This document shows positions 48,529 through 59,499 of a stretch of 64,000 bases of DNA, one piece after another. The stretch is from Haliclona indistincta (Eukaryota; Porifera; Demospongiae; Haplosclerida; Chalinidae): positions 14,365,152-14,429,151 of the forward strand of contig OZ024784.1 in the NCBI GenBank assembly GCA_964017065.1, read 5' to 3'. A program made the position numbers and the translations under genes. Every line of letters starts with the position of its first letter. Within the stretch, counting starts at the first letter, position 1. A model generated the notes under the pieces. That model saw nothing but the letters and a program-made list of their open reading frames with translations, made no database searches and was not told where the DNA came from.

Positions 48529-49204
48529 CCAGGTTATGTGGTGAGTCCAGATTTATTAGATAAGTCTGTTTCTATTTTGTCACTGTGACCAGTTTCACCA
48601 CAGCAATAATGTATTAATTTTAACAGTGCTAATGGGTGGTGAATAGAATCAGTGCATGCAGTTTAATAGTTTGGTTATGTTCCGATAATATGGTGATGGA
48701 AGGAGGAGAGAAGAAGGTTGATCTAGTGAATGATTGATGCAGCCTAGTGAATAGAATGGCTCATGGTCGCGGCTCTTGCCGCCATGCCCATGTGTAGTCT
48801 GCTCTCTACAGACCTAACTTCTCGCTGATGTTCTCTCATTCTCTCCAGTCTACTGTTCCTTTGCCCCCCACTCTCTAGAGACCTAACATACCGATCGTGT
48901 TCTCTCGTTCTCTTTAGTCTACCCTCCCTGTGCTCGTCGGTCGATCTCTACAGATATAACTTCACGCGCACGCACTCAGTCGCTTCTTTTGCCATGGTAG
49001 CCTTATCGCTCGTTTTTCAATTGAGATCTCACATGTTTAGCGCTCTTCCCTTTTCTACTGCTCACACAAGCTCGTTAGACTGTTTGCTCTGTTGCAGCTA
49101 CTGGTTTTCGTCTTTCACGTTGATCGGGTGACTCTGCCACTCGTCGTCGCTTTCTAGTAGCGACCTTCTCGTGTAAAAGTTGTTGCTTTTCAGGTCTCTG
49201 TTAA

Positions 49205-49841
49205 GGTGGCGGTACACGTTTGCTCATTAATTATTCATAAGTTACAAGCAAAATATTATGCGAACACTGTATCGAGACGAAACGCGCTACAATGGCGCAA
49301 AGACAATTAACAGAGGCGCCAAGGACTGTTCTTCTGCAGCAATCTTAAAGCTAAGTTCAGATGTAAAGTGGCTAGGCAGCAGCGACCACAAAGCACATCG
49401 TTGAATTTTTCGAGTTTCTGCGTCAACTTTTGTCCCAGCCTTGCCAGAGAAACACGAAAAAACACCGCCAATCGATGGTTCTACATCCAGCGGAGGGCCA
49501 TTCCTAGTCTGCAGATGTCCTGATAAGCTAGCGCCGAGAAATGACACGATATGTTAAAACTCAAGGGCGATCCCGCGCCTTCTTCGAGCCATAAATCTCA
49601 AACTACTTCTTTTTCGACAATATTTTTAGTCACTGGCCCTGCCCATGCCTTTGTAGAACCGAGAAAACCTGGTCACACGGTCCGCTGAATAGAGCTGATC
49701 GAAAACTTTGACGCAGAAAAAGTCGAGTCTCTAGTAAACCGCGAGCCAACCACAGCTGTATTAGTACATACATGACATGATGATATTCATAGTGCGCATT
49801 ATATGCGCAATATTGTACGCACTAAATAGGGTACCGCCACC
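49205..49841. mobile_element. 637-base element with TTAA duplication (piggyBac-like target)
   Basis: The element starts GGTGGCGGTAC and ends GTACCGCCACC. TTAA lies on both sides (49201-49204 and 49842-49845). TTAA is the target of piggyBac-type transposases, but the ends do not show the usual piggyBac CCC start, so the class is tentative. It is non-coding. Confidence 0.8.
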
Positions 49842-50042
49842 TTAAGTTGTCATCCCTCAGGAGTCGTCTGCAACATTGACAGGCAAATGCATCGATTATA
49901 ATGTGCGCACGTGCTAAAAAGGGCGTTTCCTAGTTCTCGGGAACATTGAGAAAGGACAAACGCTACCCCGTGACAGATAGATTCATTCCCCGCCGCGTGG
50001 GCCATTGTGCCAATCAATGTGGGGCTCGCTCAGGCTCGCCCC

Positions 50043-50960
50043 AATAATACTGAGATACCTGATGAAAATGAGTATGAGCTGCGATTAGACAATTTGGGCA
50101 TATCAGACAATGGAAATTGCGCCAAGAGCAATTTCAAATAATGATTTTGCCTAATAAAATTCATTCGATTTAGTAGTGCACGGTCCTATGATGCAACTAA
50201 ATGTTATTGGTGAGTATAGATTTATATCGGTACAATAATAATTTATTTTCTGTACAGAACCTCTTCAGCTTGCACAAGAGCTGGAGTTCATCAGAAATAG
50301 TGATGGTACCTATAACTTTACAGTACTAGCGACAGGAGCTAATGTGACTTATCGCTGGTTTGTCGACGATGTACCTGTTAATACATCTACCATGCCATTA
50401 CTGAGACAAGATTTTAAACCTGGAAGTTTCTCGCAGGTTACTGTAGAGATTTTAGATGGACTAGTTCCGTTTGTTTCCCGAACTGTGTATGTCTACACAC
50501 CACTTGAAGCACTCTTAGGCGCCTCAACAGCTGTAGTATTCCTGGGTAAGATTCATCATTCAATTGCTATACATGTACATGTGCTTTAATTCTTTGTTTG
50601 CTACAGGTACAACTATTGGGAGTGGGTGGGAGTGTTAGGGTTTTTCCTAATTCTTTCATAATAGTTCACCACTGTAAGCAATCAAAAAAATCTGACATCG
50701 AGCAATTTGATTATGATCAAAGGCAGTCTGAACCACAATAACCACCTCAAAGCCAGAGCCAGAACTTCAATCTACTAATGATGAAGTAGCTGAAATTTTA
50801 AAAGATGCAGCAAAATCTATTTACAAGAATACCCAATCATACCATACCACACACGAGCAATTTGAAATGGTGGCCTGCTTTTAGTGCAAATTTCAATGAG
50901 GTACGCAGCCGTACAATGCAAATAATGTTTTTGGTAAGTTAGAATTTTTGTTGTGCAACA
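50043..50960 (+). pseudogene. B-type receptor pseudogene, 3' half
   Basis: The Ig exon resumes with AATACTGAGATACCTGATG. It lacks the codons around the second Cys (NYSCS), so the Ig fold is broken. The third module (50257-50548) is still open and close to 58428-58787. The membrane exon follows at about 50607 (TACAACTATTGGGAGTGG) but has frameshifts and stops, and the tail decays by about 50900. A further scrap of the third module lies at 51000-51140. Confidence 0.8.
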
Positions 50961-51483
50961 TAGCTCATTTCCCATCATGTCACATTGTGTAGAGTCTCTT
51001 CAGCTTTCGCAAGTGCTGGAGTTCATCAGAAATGACAGTACCTATATCTTTACATAGCTATGATTTTAAACCAGGGTAAACATTTCAGATAGATCTGGTC
51101 TATCTCTTTATTTCCTAATCTGTATGTGTCTACACACCACACAAAAATTCATAAAACAACTATTCTAATACAACAGTATGGTATCATTGTCTTACTACTG
51201 TAATTAGCTGCTAAAATACTTTCACCTCATTGATATTATCGTAAAGTGCCCATGCTCAAAATCTTAATAGTCATTGGGCAAAACATTGAAGTGATCAAGT
51301 AGAAGCATCGCTAAAGGAGAAACACCAGTTAGAACAACCAGATGATCAAAAGATCGTGTATCCTGATTGCGAAGGATTAAATTCTCCACAAACAGGTTTA
51401 TGCCTGCTGCTGTACAGGCTTGTAGGCTGTAGACTGTTAGCCTACACTAAGTCTTATGTACAGCCACTGGTGTAAGGATGCGT

Positions 51484-52242
51484 GGTCTATTAGCCGGTCA
51501 ATTGTGTTATTGTTGGTATAGATTGTAGACTAGTGGCAGATTTCATCATTGCTAATCTACATCATTTTGATTTTGTTCTTTTTTCTTGTCTGTTTTTTTA
51601 CTTTTAGGTGATTTCATTTTTGTTGCATGCTGAGTCTCTTTATTTTGTTGATGGTTTTCCTTTTGTGCTTTATATGAAATCTGGAACTACCAGCGCAGCA
51701 CACATACGAGCCACGCCCTACTCCTGCTGAGACTTTGTACCACTGTTAGCTCACTTAGCTGGCAAGCAGCGGCTGCAGAGTGATGGTACTACTCGCTGAG
51801 CTGTTTTTGAATACTCTAGCTCTGTCAATAGTATTATATGGTATGCTCTCTATCATTCCAAGCTAGTTCCGCATTTGGTCTGTGACTCTAAAAATATATT
51901 TATTCATCGAGTGTTTCCAACGTGGCCAGCTTAGAGGCACTTGTGACTAAGTTTATTTATGACTCTTTACGCCCATTGACGCCCAGAGAAGAGTCAACTG
52001 CTATATCTAAGTACTATTGTAGACCTGCCTCGAAACTGGTCTGCACGCTGAAATCGGACATACAGCATGCAATTCTCAGCTAGCAGATGTTGTTCTCGGA
52101 AGGCTCAATCCTTGTTCTGGCTGCTCGTCTTGGCTAGCTTAGCAACCTATGTTACAACGGTGACTGTTCAACGACAGAGTCGAAACTGTCACAATGCTAC
52201 TTTCAGTTGTGATGAAGAAGGCGGCAACACTCTCACTACCGG
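51484..52242 (+). pseudogene. Truncated duplicate of the intact B-type gene (5' flank and partial exon 1)
   Basis: This stretch is nearly identical to 57096-57859, including 580 bases of upstream sequence. From the ATG at 52067 it encodes the signal peptide and the start of the first Ig domain (SCDEEGGNT). At about 52242 the homology ends abruptly at the boundary of the inverted-repeat element. Because the upstream region is preserved it may still be transcribed. Confidence 0.85.
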
Positions 52243-52941
52243 GGTTGGTAGAAGAGTACTTTTTTCAAAAAAGTCCCCTAATATTAAGGGTCTTTTTTAT
52301 GTACACCTGTCCCCTAATATTATGGGACTCTTTTATGTACACAAGATCCCTTAATATTAAGAGGCTTTTTTATGTACTCTGCTCCTTAATATTAAGGGTC
52401 TTTTTTATGTACAGAGCCTCTTTATATATGGAGCTTTTTTATGTACAATTACTATCTATATAGATTAAGGATTCACCCCATGCTCCGCCCACTCTACATA
52501 AAAAGGACCCATAATAGTATCGATCATGTTACACTACTATGGGACAATTTTATGTACAGCAATTACTTCCATAGATTAAGAACTCGCCCCATGCTCCGCC
52601 CACTCTACATAAAAAGGACCCATAATAGTATCGATCATGTGACACTACTATGGGACAATTTTATGTACAGCAATTACTTCCATAGATTAAGAAGTCGCCC
52701 CATTCTCCGCCCACTCTACATAAAAAGGACCCTAGGAATAATTTTTATGTACAGTGCATTTTTCTGCAGGGATCACTGACCTTGGAATGGTCCACCAACT
52801 GTGTTCTACATATGAATGCAGGTTATGCTCAAATCAGCAAGCTCTCCGGACTAATTCCATGCAGCCAAGCACCTTGCATCCTGCATCATGGAAACATTAA
52901 TGTTATTATAGTATTGTATGGTAATTCAGTAAAAACAATGG

Positions 52942-54024
52942 GTGGGGCACAGTGAAGAAAGAGTGTTGATGTATTTTGACGCATTGTCAGGAGAGCGTCA
53001 ACTACAAACACTGCCTCCCGATGTAGTCATATCACTACCATCTGTATGCGAAACTGAAACAAGTGCATGGAAGGCAGCAAGATCATGGGCCAAATGGTGG
53101 ACAAAGCCATCACATCTAAGTATGAAAATGCTCCCTGTAGCTATAATACTGCAGTCTAATATTGTAAACTTTGCATGAATAATTAATTTTTACAATCATG
53201 TATACAGACAGTTATGTGTTCCATGATTAATTATTCCTATAGGAATGCTAACACCCGCATTCAGCACTGCAAATCAGCTGATATGGGAGGCAATGCCAGC
53301 AGATACCAATGGTGTTGAGTCATTAAATAAATGCTCCATTGACAAGTCAAATAGAGCGAAGACACTTGAGTCTTGCTTAGATTTTACCTACCGGCAAGAC
53401 AAGAAGATGACTTTGGAGCATTTGTTTACCTACAGCGGCTTACCAATATCGTTCCAAAGAAAAACAACAGAAACCATCAAGAATTCTACAGTACGGCAAA
53501 ACAAAGCCAGGCGCAAGCGAATATTAGCTCAAGTAAATGAAGATGAAGATGACGTTGGATTGAAAGGTATAATACAATAAAATAATATGAGATCTCCACT
53601 GATGTTCATGCATTTATATAGCAGCACATGTGAAGAAGCTTCGCACGTCTACTGTCACGGTAACAGATCCTGACAATGAGGACTTTGTCAGTTGCAGCAA
53701 AGAGAACAAAGGTTCATCGATAGCTGTTATACTCAGTCAACGTTATTATTTTACAATATAGGTACCACAAGGCAGAGAAAAGGAAAACAAACAAAGGGTA
53801 TTAAATCCTATTATTATGCATTCATGATTAATTTTATTCTCCTTTTAGGAAAAGCAAGTTACTTCGGCAGGAGTGTCGAAGTCTTCTTTGACGACGGAAA
53901 GTGGTATAGGGGTATCATAATTGGAACTCATCCAACCACCAATATGTGGGTTACCAGGTTTGAGGACAGTACTGAACAGTATACTGAAGATCCGTCTACA
54001 GACAAAGATTACAAGCTGCTGTAA
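52942..54024 (+). CDS. Transposase-like C-terminal gene with Tudor-like end, inside the foldback element
   Basis: Five exons join in frame (52942-53119, 53243-53566, 53622-53711, 53762-53797, 53849-54024), all introns phase 1, giving about 267 residues. The true start is unclear: the frame opens at 52942 with GTG, and upstream exons may be lost. Visible parts are KWWTKPSHLSRMLTPAF, then DTNGVESLNKCS (similar to the Asn-x-x-Glu-Ser segment near the end of some DDE transposases), a basic stretch (RQNKARRKRI), an acidic linker, a second basic stretch (TTRQRKGKQTKGK) and a final FDDGKWYRGIIIG ... RFEDSTEQY module that looks like a Tudor-type beta barrel. It probably encodes the C-terminal part of the element's transposase or an accessory protein. 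No DDE triad is visible, so function is inferred from position and motif only. Confidence 0.55.
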
Positions 54025-54319
54025 TAACATAATTGTGATCACTTATTATAGGTAGCTCATCATTATAGCTAGTTCATTATTAATTTTATCACTGTGACAG
54101 TTCATCTATATCCAATTAACTCACTATATGTATATAGTTATTTACCTGGAGCTCACTTATCACTCGAATTCATATTTTATATTGTAACTTAATTGTTTGC
54201 ATTTCCTGGTTATAACTACAATAATTATTATCATTCTTGATTTCATGACCTAACATAACAATTCTATCTTTAATAATGTTTAGGTTTATCTAAGACAGTC
54301 ACATTGTTCTTACTGCATT
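54025..54319. other. Non-coding interior of the foldback element
   Basis: AT-rich sequence between the element's gene and its right inverted arm. Nothing recognisable. Confidence 0.5.
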
Positions 54320-54548
54320 CAGTGGATGGTGTATGTAGAACACAGTTGGTGGACCAAGGTCAGTGATCCCTGCAGAAAATGCACTGTACATAAAAATTAT
54401 TCCTAGGGTCCTTTTTATGTAGAGTGGGCGGAGAATGGGGCGAGTTCTTAATCTATGGAAGTAATTGCTGTACATAAAATTGTCCCATAGTAGTGTCACA
54501 TGATCGATACTATTATGGGTCCTTTTTATGTAGAGTGGGCGGAGCATG

Positions 54549-54748
54549 NNNNNNNNNNNNNNNNNNNNNNNNNNNNNNNNNNNNNNNNNNNNNNNNNNNN
54601 NNNNNNNNNNNNNNNNNNNNNNNNNNNNNNNNNNNNNNNNNNNNNNNNNNNNNNNNNNNNNNNNNNNNNNNNNNNNNNNNNNNNNNNNNNNNNNNNNNNN
54701 NNNNNNNNNNNNNNNNNNNNNNNNNNNNNNNNNNNNNNNNNNNNNNNN
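54549..54748. other. Assembly gap, exactly 200 N
   Basis: The run of N has exactly 200 bases, so it is a placeholder of unknown true size. It falls within the tandemly repeated arm of the foldback element, where collapse or failed assembly is expected. Reading frames through it are meaningless. Confidence 0.99.
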
Positions 54749-57095
54749 ATTCCATTCACCTGCGCGGCAGTGTGGCATACTTTTCACGTTTCACTGAGTA
54801 CCAGCAATTTGCTCAAACAAAACCAAAAACGCTTCCGATTTTTAATTTGCCCGTTCAAAAAGTAAAACGCTCTCGTTTTTTAATTTCTGTCAACGACCAA
54901 CAACACAATGCAGGATGACGCTTGAGATAAGAGATTAATCAAATGGGTGTGCACAATGACATCACCTTGCTGAGCTCCACCCAGTTTGCAAGACCTAGGA
55001 CGGGCTTGGACATACAGTCTGCATTCCCAGCCACGCACGCGCAGTCTATTACCAGTACCACGCGATTCATCAGTTGTTCAAGCTTTTTAGTGATCTCTAC
55101 TGAGTCAGCTACTGCTCGTTTGTCATGGAGACGTCTGTGTGTTTAGTTTGAAAATTGTTCTAGCACGAATGAGTGTACGTGCCTCCGCAAGACCGGTTTT
55201 CCAACGGGCAGACCATAGATAATGCAGTACAAGACCACAGATACTATACAGTTGTACTGTATTATCTATTGGCAGACCTATACATCGTCATGACCGAGAG
55301 CCGGCAGACCAACGTAGAGTACATCCTTAGAGAACCGAGGGCTGTATTTGGAGATGGCTATAATACGTGTTGGTGTTCAGCAATGGGTTAGAGATAAGGG
55401 ATCCTCCGATAACCAGAGGCGAGGGACAACCTCGAAGAGTTTTTGCAGTCCCCCAAGAAGACTGGCTTGCCGGGTTCAGTGCACTTTAAGCCGGTCGAAG
55501 CCAGCAAGACCCACCAATCCTGAACTCTGTCTGCTCCTTTTTTCATTTCAAATGTATGAAAATTAATGATAAATAGCAACCTGTGCTAATAAGTAGTTAA
55601 AAAAGAAGAGTCGACAGCTTGAGTTTAAATAGAGGAAAAGAAACATGTGCTGATTCATATAGCTGTGATTTCAAAGATGTTCTGAATTCAAGTAATAATA
55701 AAGCATGCACCAAAGGTGCAGATGCCTCGGTACAGTAGCATGTATGCTAGCTTGCAATTAGCAGATGCACATGAGCATGCAGTAGATCCATGGAACCATC
55801 AAGACAGTATTGTGAAAGCATGCATTGCAAGCTGCAGTAGAAGTAATAACCAGCAGATACATACTCGCTAGTTTCATTGCTGCTCAGTGCTTATGGAGCC
55901 GTGTGAGCTACAGATACAGCACATACAGATACATGGCAAGCAGCAGATCATAGCAACAGAGCTATGGAAGTACGACTACAATTGAAGCATGTAAGTAGCA
56001 GAATCATGGAAGCATGCAAGCGCCAACAGAACCATGGAAGCATGCAAGCCATTTGGTGCGATGCCTTGGCGGAGATGCATGACGTAAGCAGCAGATGCAT
56101 CAGGTAACAGAACAATTGAAGTATATGCAAGTAGCAAGGCTTGGAAGCATGCAAGTAGCAGAACTATATGGAAGCATGCAAGCAGCAGACTATGGAAGCA
56201 TGTAAGCAGTAGAACCATGAATTGTAGCAGCATAGAGTACATGTAGCTAAAATGCATTATTGTACAAGCTGTTGTAATAAAGATACAAGCTGTTTACTGA
56301 AGACCTAGCCTGCGCAGATTGCATCAACGGTTGCTCTCTCAGGCCCACGAGACTCTGAAGACGCTTTCGCTCGCTAGTTTCATTGCTGCTCAGTGCTTAT
56401 GGAGTCGTGTGAGCTGCACTGAGATACGCATTGCGAACACACACACACAAACGACGACTACTGTATGCCCATACACAGCCTCGCCTCCAGGCCACTCCCC
56501 CTACTGAGGAGAAACGAGGAAGGAGTGCGTAGCCTGGGGACGAGGCTAGCCCATACGTGGCTCCACCATTCTTTTTCCTTATTTGTTTTGACCTACACTG
56601 TATCGTTTTACTTTTTGAACTGGCAAATTGAAAAACGGAAGCGTTTTTGGTTTTGTTTGAGCAAATTGCTGGTACTCAGTGAAACGTGAAAAGTATGCCA
56701 CACTGCCGCGCAGGTGAATGGAATTTTATGTTGAAAACCTGTAGAATTACTTTCGTACAGAATGTAGGACTCACTAACCACATTTGTTGGCCGTTTTTGG
56801 TTTTGTTTCTGCAAATTGAAAAACGAAAGCACTGTCCAGCAAATTAAAAAACGGGTCACGCCGTTTGCGATTTTTATATCTTTGAAATGTATCGAAAAGC
56901 CATGTATATTCGTGTTTTTCTTCATCTCAAGAATGATGTGCCAGCAAGAGACAACCGTTTTTTCAAATTTTTGGCAAATTAAACGGAAAAAACTCGTCAA
57001 TTTTTAAATGTTTGAATTTTTGTTACAAATTGCAAATTGAATGGCCCAAATATACACGGACCCGGTTGGTCCACTCATATTTCATTTCACAGGCA
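54749..57095. mobile_element. Second inverted-repeat element with CAAATTGAAAAACG-type subterminal repeats
   Basis: About 120 bases after the gap (54749-54870, with TGGCATACTTTTCACGTTTC) recur almost identically in inverted orientation at 56605-56725. Outside the right arm (56725-57090) the words CAAATTGAAAAACG and GTTTTTGGTTTTGTTT repeat several times. The right boundary is near 57095, where homology to the duplicated receptor flank begins. The interior holds no convincing gene; the open frames near 55173-55566 have no recognisable motif. Confidence 0.65.
55690..56440. repeat. Dispersed repeat with minisatellite core, copy 2
   Basis: This is homologous to 37080-37570: the left flank (CAGATGCCTCGGTACAGTAG), a degenerate array of GGAAGCATGCAAGCAGCAGA-like units (about 55980-56220) and the right flank (AGACGCTTTCGCTCGCTAG). 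It lies inside the second inverted-repeat element. Confidence 0.75.
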
Positions 57096-57682
57096 AGTCT
57101 ATTAGCCGGTCAATTGTGTTATTGTTGGTATAGATTGTAGACTAGTGGCAGATTTCATCATTGTGCTAATCTACATCATTTTGATTTTGTTCTTTTTTCT
57201 TGTCTGTTTTTTTACTTTTAGGTGATTTCATTTTTGTTGCAGTTCAAGATGCATATGCTGAGTCTCTTTATTTAGTTAAAGGTTTTCCTTTTGTGCGAAA
57301 TCTGGAACTACCTGCACACATACGAGCCACGCCCTGCTCCTGCTGAGACTTTGTACCACTGTTAGCTCACTTAGCTGGCAAGCAGCGGCTGCAGAGTGAT
57401 GGTACTACTCGCTGAGCTGTTTTTGAATACTCTAGCTCTGTCAATAGTATTATATGGTATGCTCTCTATCATTCCAAGCTAGTTCCGCATTTGGTCTGTG
57501 ACTCTAAAAATATATTTATTCATCGAGTGTTTCCAACGTGGCCAGCTTAGAGGCACTTGTGACTAAGTTTATTTATGACTCTTTACGCCCATTGACGCCC
57601 AGAGAAGAGTCAACTGCTATATCTAAGTACTATTGTAGACCTGCCTCGAAACTGGTCTGCACGCTGAAATCGGAGATACAGC
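57096..57682 (+). promoter_or_regulatory. Upstream region of the intact B-type gene
   Basis: This 587-base flank is almost identical to 51484-52066 upstream of the truncated copy, and partly to about 47640-47800. Its conservation marks the likely promoter region. I see no definite TATA element. Confidence 0.45.
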
Positions 57683-59396
57683 ATGCAATTCTCAGCTAGC
57701 ACATGTTGTTCTCGGAAGGCTCAATCCTTGTTCTGGCTGCTCGTCTTGGCTAGCTTAGCAACCTATGTTACAACTGTGACTGTTCAACGACAGAGTCGAA
57801 ACTGTCACAATGCTACTTTCAGTTGTGATGAAGAAGGCGGCAACACTCCCACTACCGCCGACTGGTATTTCAACGGAACAAGTCTACACCGTTGCCTCAC
57901 TAATGCTACAAAAGACCAAAATGAACTAAGAACAAAAGTATCTCCAGACTGTGAAGGTTTTCTACAGTGCGCCTTACAAAGTGGTTCATTGTCTGCACCT
58001 ATAACTGTGTATGGTAATAACGTAAAAGTGAACAGTGATGGCTCATTATAATCTGTTTTTATCTTTATTGCAGCATATCCACAACAAGTATTAATACCAT
58101 TCTCTCAATCAACAGTGTTTCAGAAAATTTTGGGAAGCAGTGTAACCATCCAGTGCGATATAATACCGTCAGCACTTTCTAACTTTAACATCAGGTGGTA
58201 TCATAATAATACTGAGATACCTGATGAAAATGATTATGAGCTGCGGTTAGACAATTTGGGCATATCAGACAATGGAAATTACAGCTGTTCGGCAAGAGCA
58301 AATTCAAATAATAATTTGCCTATTAATTTAAATTGTGATTTAGTAGTGCACGGTCCTGTGATGCAACTAAATGTCATTGGTGAGTATAGATTTTTATCGG
58401 TACAATAATAATTTATTTTCTGTACAGAGCCTCTTCAGCTTGTACAAGACCTGCAGTTCATCAGACATAGTGATGGTACCTATAACTTTACAGTACTAGC
58501 GACAGGAACTAATGTGACTTATCGTTGGTCTGTTAACGATGTACCTGTTAATACCTCTACCATGCCATTACTGAGACAAGATTTTAAACCAGGAAGTTTG
58601 TCGCAGGTTACTGTAGAGATTTCAGATGGACTATCTCCGTTTGTTTCCCAAACTTTATGTCTCTACACACCCTTAAATGCTCCCCTAGAAACACCTTCAG
58701 AAACATCTTCAGGAACACTTTCAGAAACACCTTCAGAAACACCCTCATGCTCCTCAATAGCAGTAGTGAACACTATTGTATTTATTGGTAAGATTTATCA
58801 TTCAATTGCTATACATGTACATAAAATTCTTTCTGTTTGCTACAGGTACAGCTACTGGGTTGAGCACTTTAGTGGGAGTTTTGACCCTGATTCTTTGTTT
58901 TACCATCATAATAGTTTACTACTGCAAGCATTCAAAAAAATCTTGCACCTTAGACATCGGAACAAATCTAGTTGATCTAAAGCAGTCTGAATCACAACAA
59001 ACACCTCTAAGCCAGCAACTTCAATCTACTGATAGTGAACTGGCTGAAATTTTTAAGGAAGCAGCAGAATCTATTTTCAAGAATAGTCAAGCTATAAAAC
59101 CTATGATATTTGTTCAATGCTTAACGGACATTCTTACAGATGCATCTTCAAAACTAAATATTCATCGAAGTGAAGAAGAATCTAGAGCTTTTCGTGAATT
59201 TGTAAAAGACATGCTACAGAAATCACAAAGTTTGATCAGATTGTATACGGATGGCAATTTAAGTACACATTGTGTCAGGAGCTCTCTTTGTCGTGTTGAA
59301 ACAGACACTGGAGACGATGAAGATATGATTCAAAAGCATATAGATAAACTGAAAGTTGTAGTGGAAAGCGAAAAATTAGTTACATTTTGTCAGTAG
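57683..59396 (+). CDS. B-type Ig receptor, intact
   Basis: Five exons (57683-58013, 58074-58379, 58428-58787, 58846-59396; the last is the fourth and final one by this reading) encode 515 residues. The frame closes and all introns are phase 1. The signal peptide (AQSLFWLLVLASLATYVTTV) is followed by a short Ig domain (ATFSCDEEGG ... DWYFNGTS ... CEGFLQCAL), an Ig domain (VTIQCDI ... IRWYHNNTE ... NYSCSARA) and a Cys-less module (YRWSVNDVPVNTS). A stalk with repeated ETPS/ETSSGTLS units and one membrane helix (LSTLVGVLTLILCFTIIIVY) come next. The tail is Gln/Ser-rich, then has a helical segment (LAEIFKEAAESIF ... FVQCLTDILTDAS ... FREFVKDMLQKSQ). AATAAA at 59459-59464 lies 63 bases after the stop. 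Correction to the count: four exons. This is the best-preserved B-type member. Confidence 0.9.
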
Positions 59397-59499
59397 AACT
59401 CTATTTTGTACTGTACTCAGATTATTGTGTATAATTTAATTCTAACACCTTGACCACTAATAAATTCAATACGTGCTTAGTACTTATAATAATGGATGC

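Larger units (their letters stand above)
48137..50042. mobile_element. 1.9-kb inverted-repeat insertion splitting a pseudogene exon
   Basis: The insertion starts GGGGCGAGCCTGAGC and ends with its exact complement GCTCAGGCTCGCCCC (15 bases); a further ATTGAT is shared after a 10-base offset. It separates two halves of a B-type Ig exon. It contains two further elements (48235-48528 and 49205-49841), so at least three insertion events are nested. I see no transposase. Confidence 0.75.
52243..54748. mobile_element. Foldback-like DNA element with repeat-built long terminal inverted repeats
   Basis: The left arm (52243 to about 52830) contains three tandem copies of a unit of about 118 bases (CCGCCCACTCTACATAAAAA, then TATCGATCATG and TTTTATGTACAGCAATTACT). 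The right arm (about 54320 to the gap at 54549) is its inverted complement, including the inner words GCAGGGATCACTGACCTTGG and CCACCAACTGTG. Between the arms lies a spliced gene (52942-54024). The element interrupts a B-type receptor copy. The right end is hidden in the N gap. Long repeat-built inverted arms resemble foldback/Galileo-type structures; the superfamily is not settled. Confidence 0.8.

Noticed and set aside
54299..54918. Open frames crossing the gap
   Set aside because: They depend on N bases and on inverted-repeat sequence.
55173..55566. Possible small genes in the second inverted-repeat element
   Set aside because: Short frames without motif, splice support or homology to anything else in the window.
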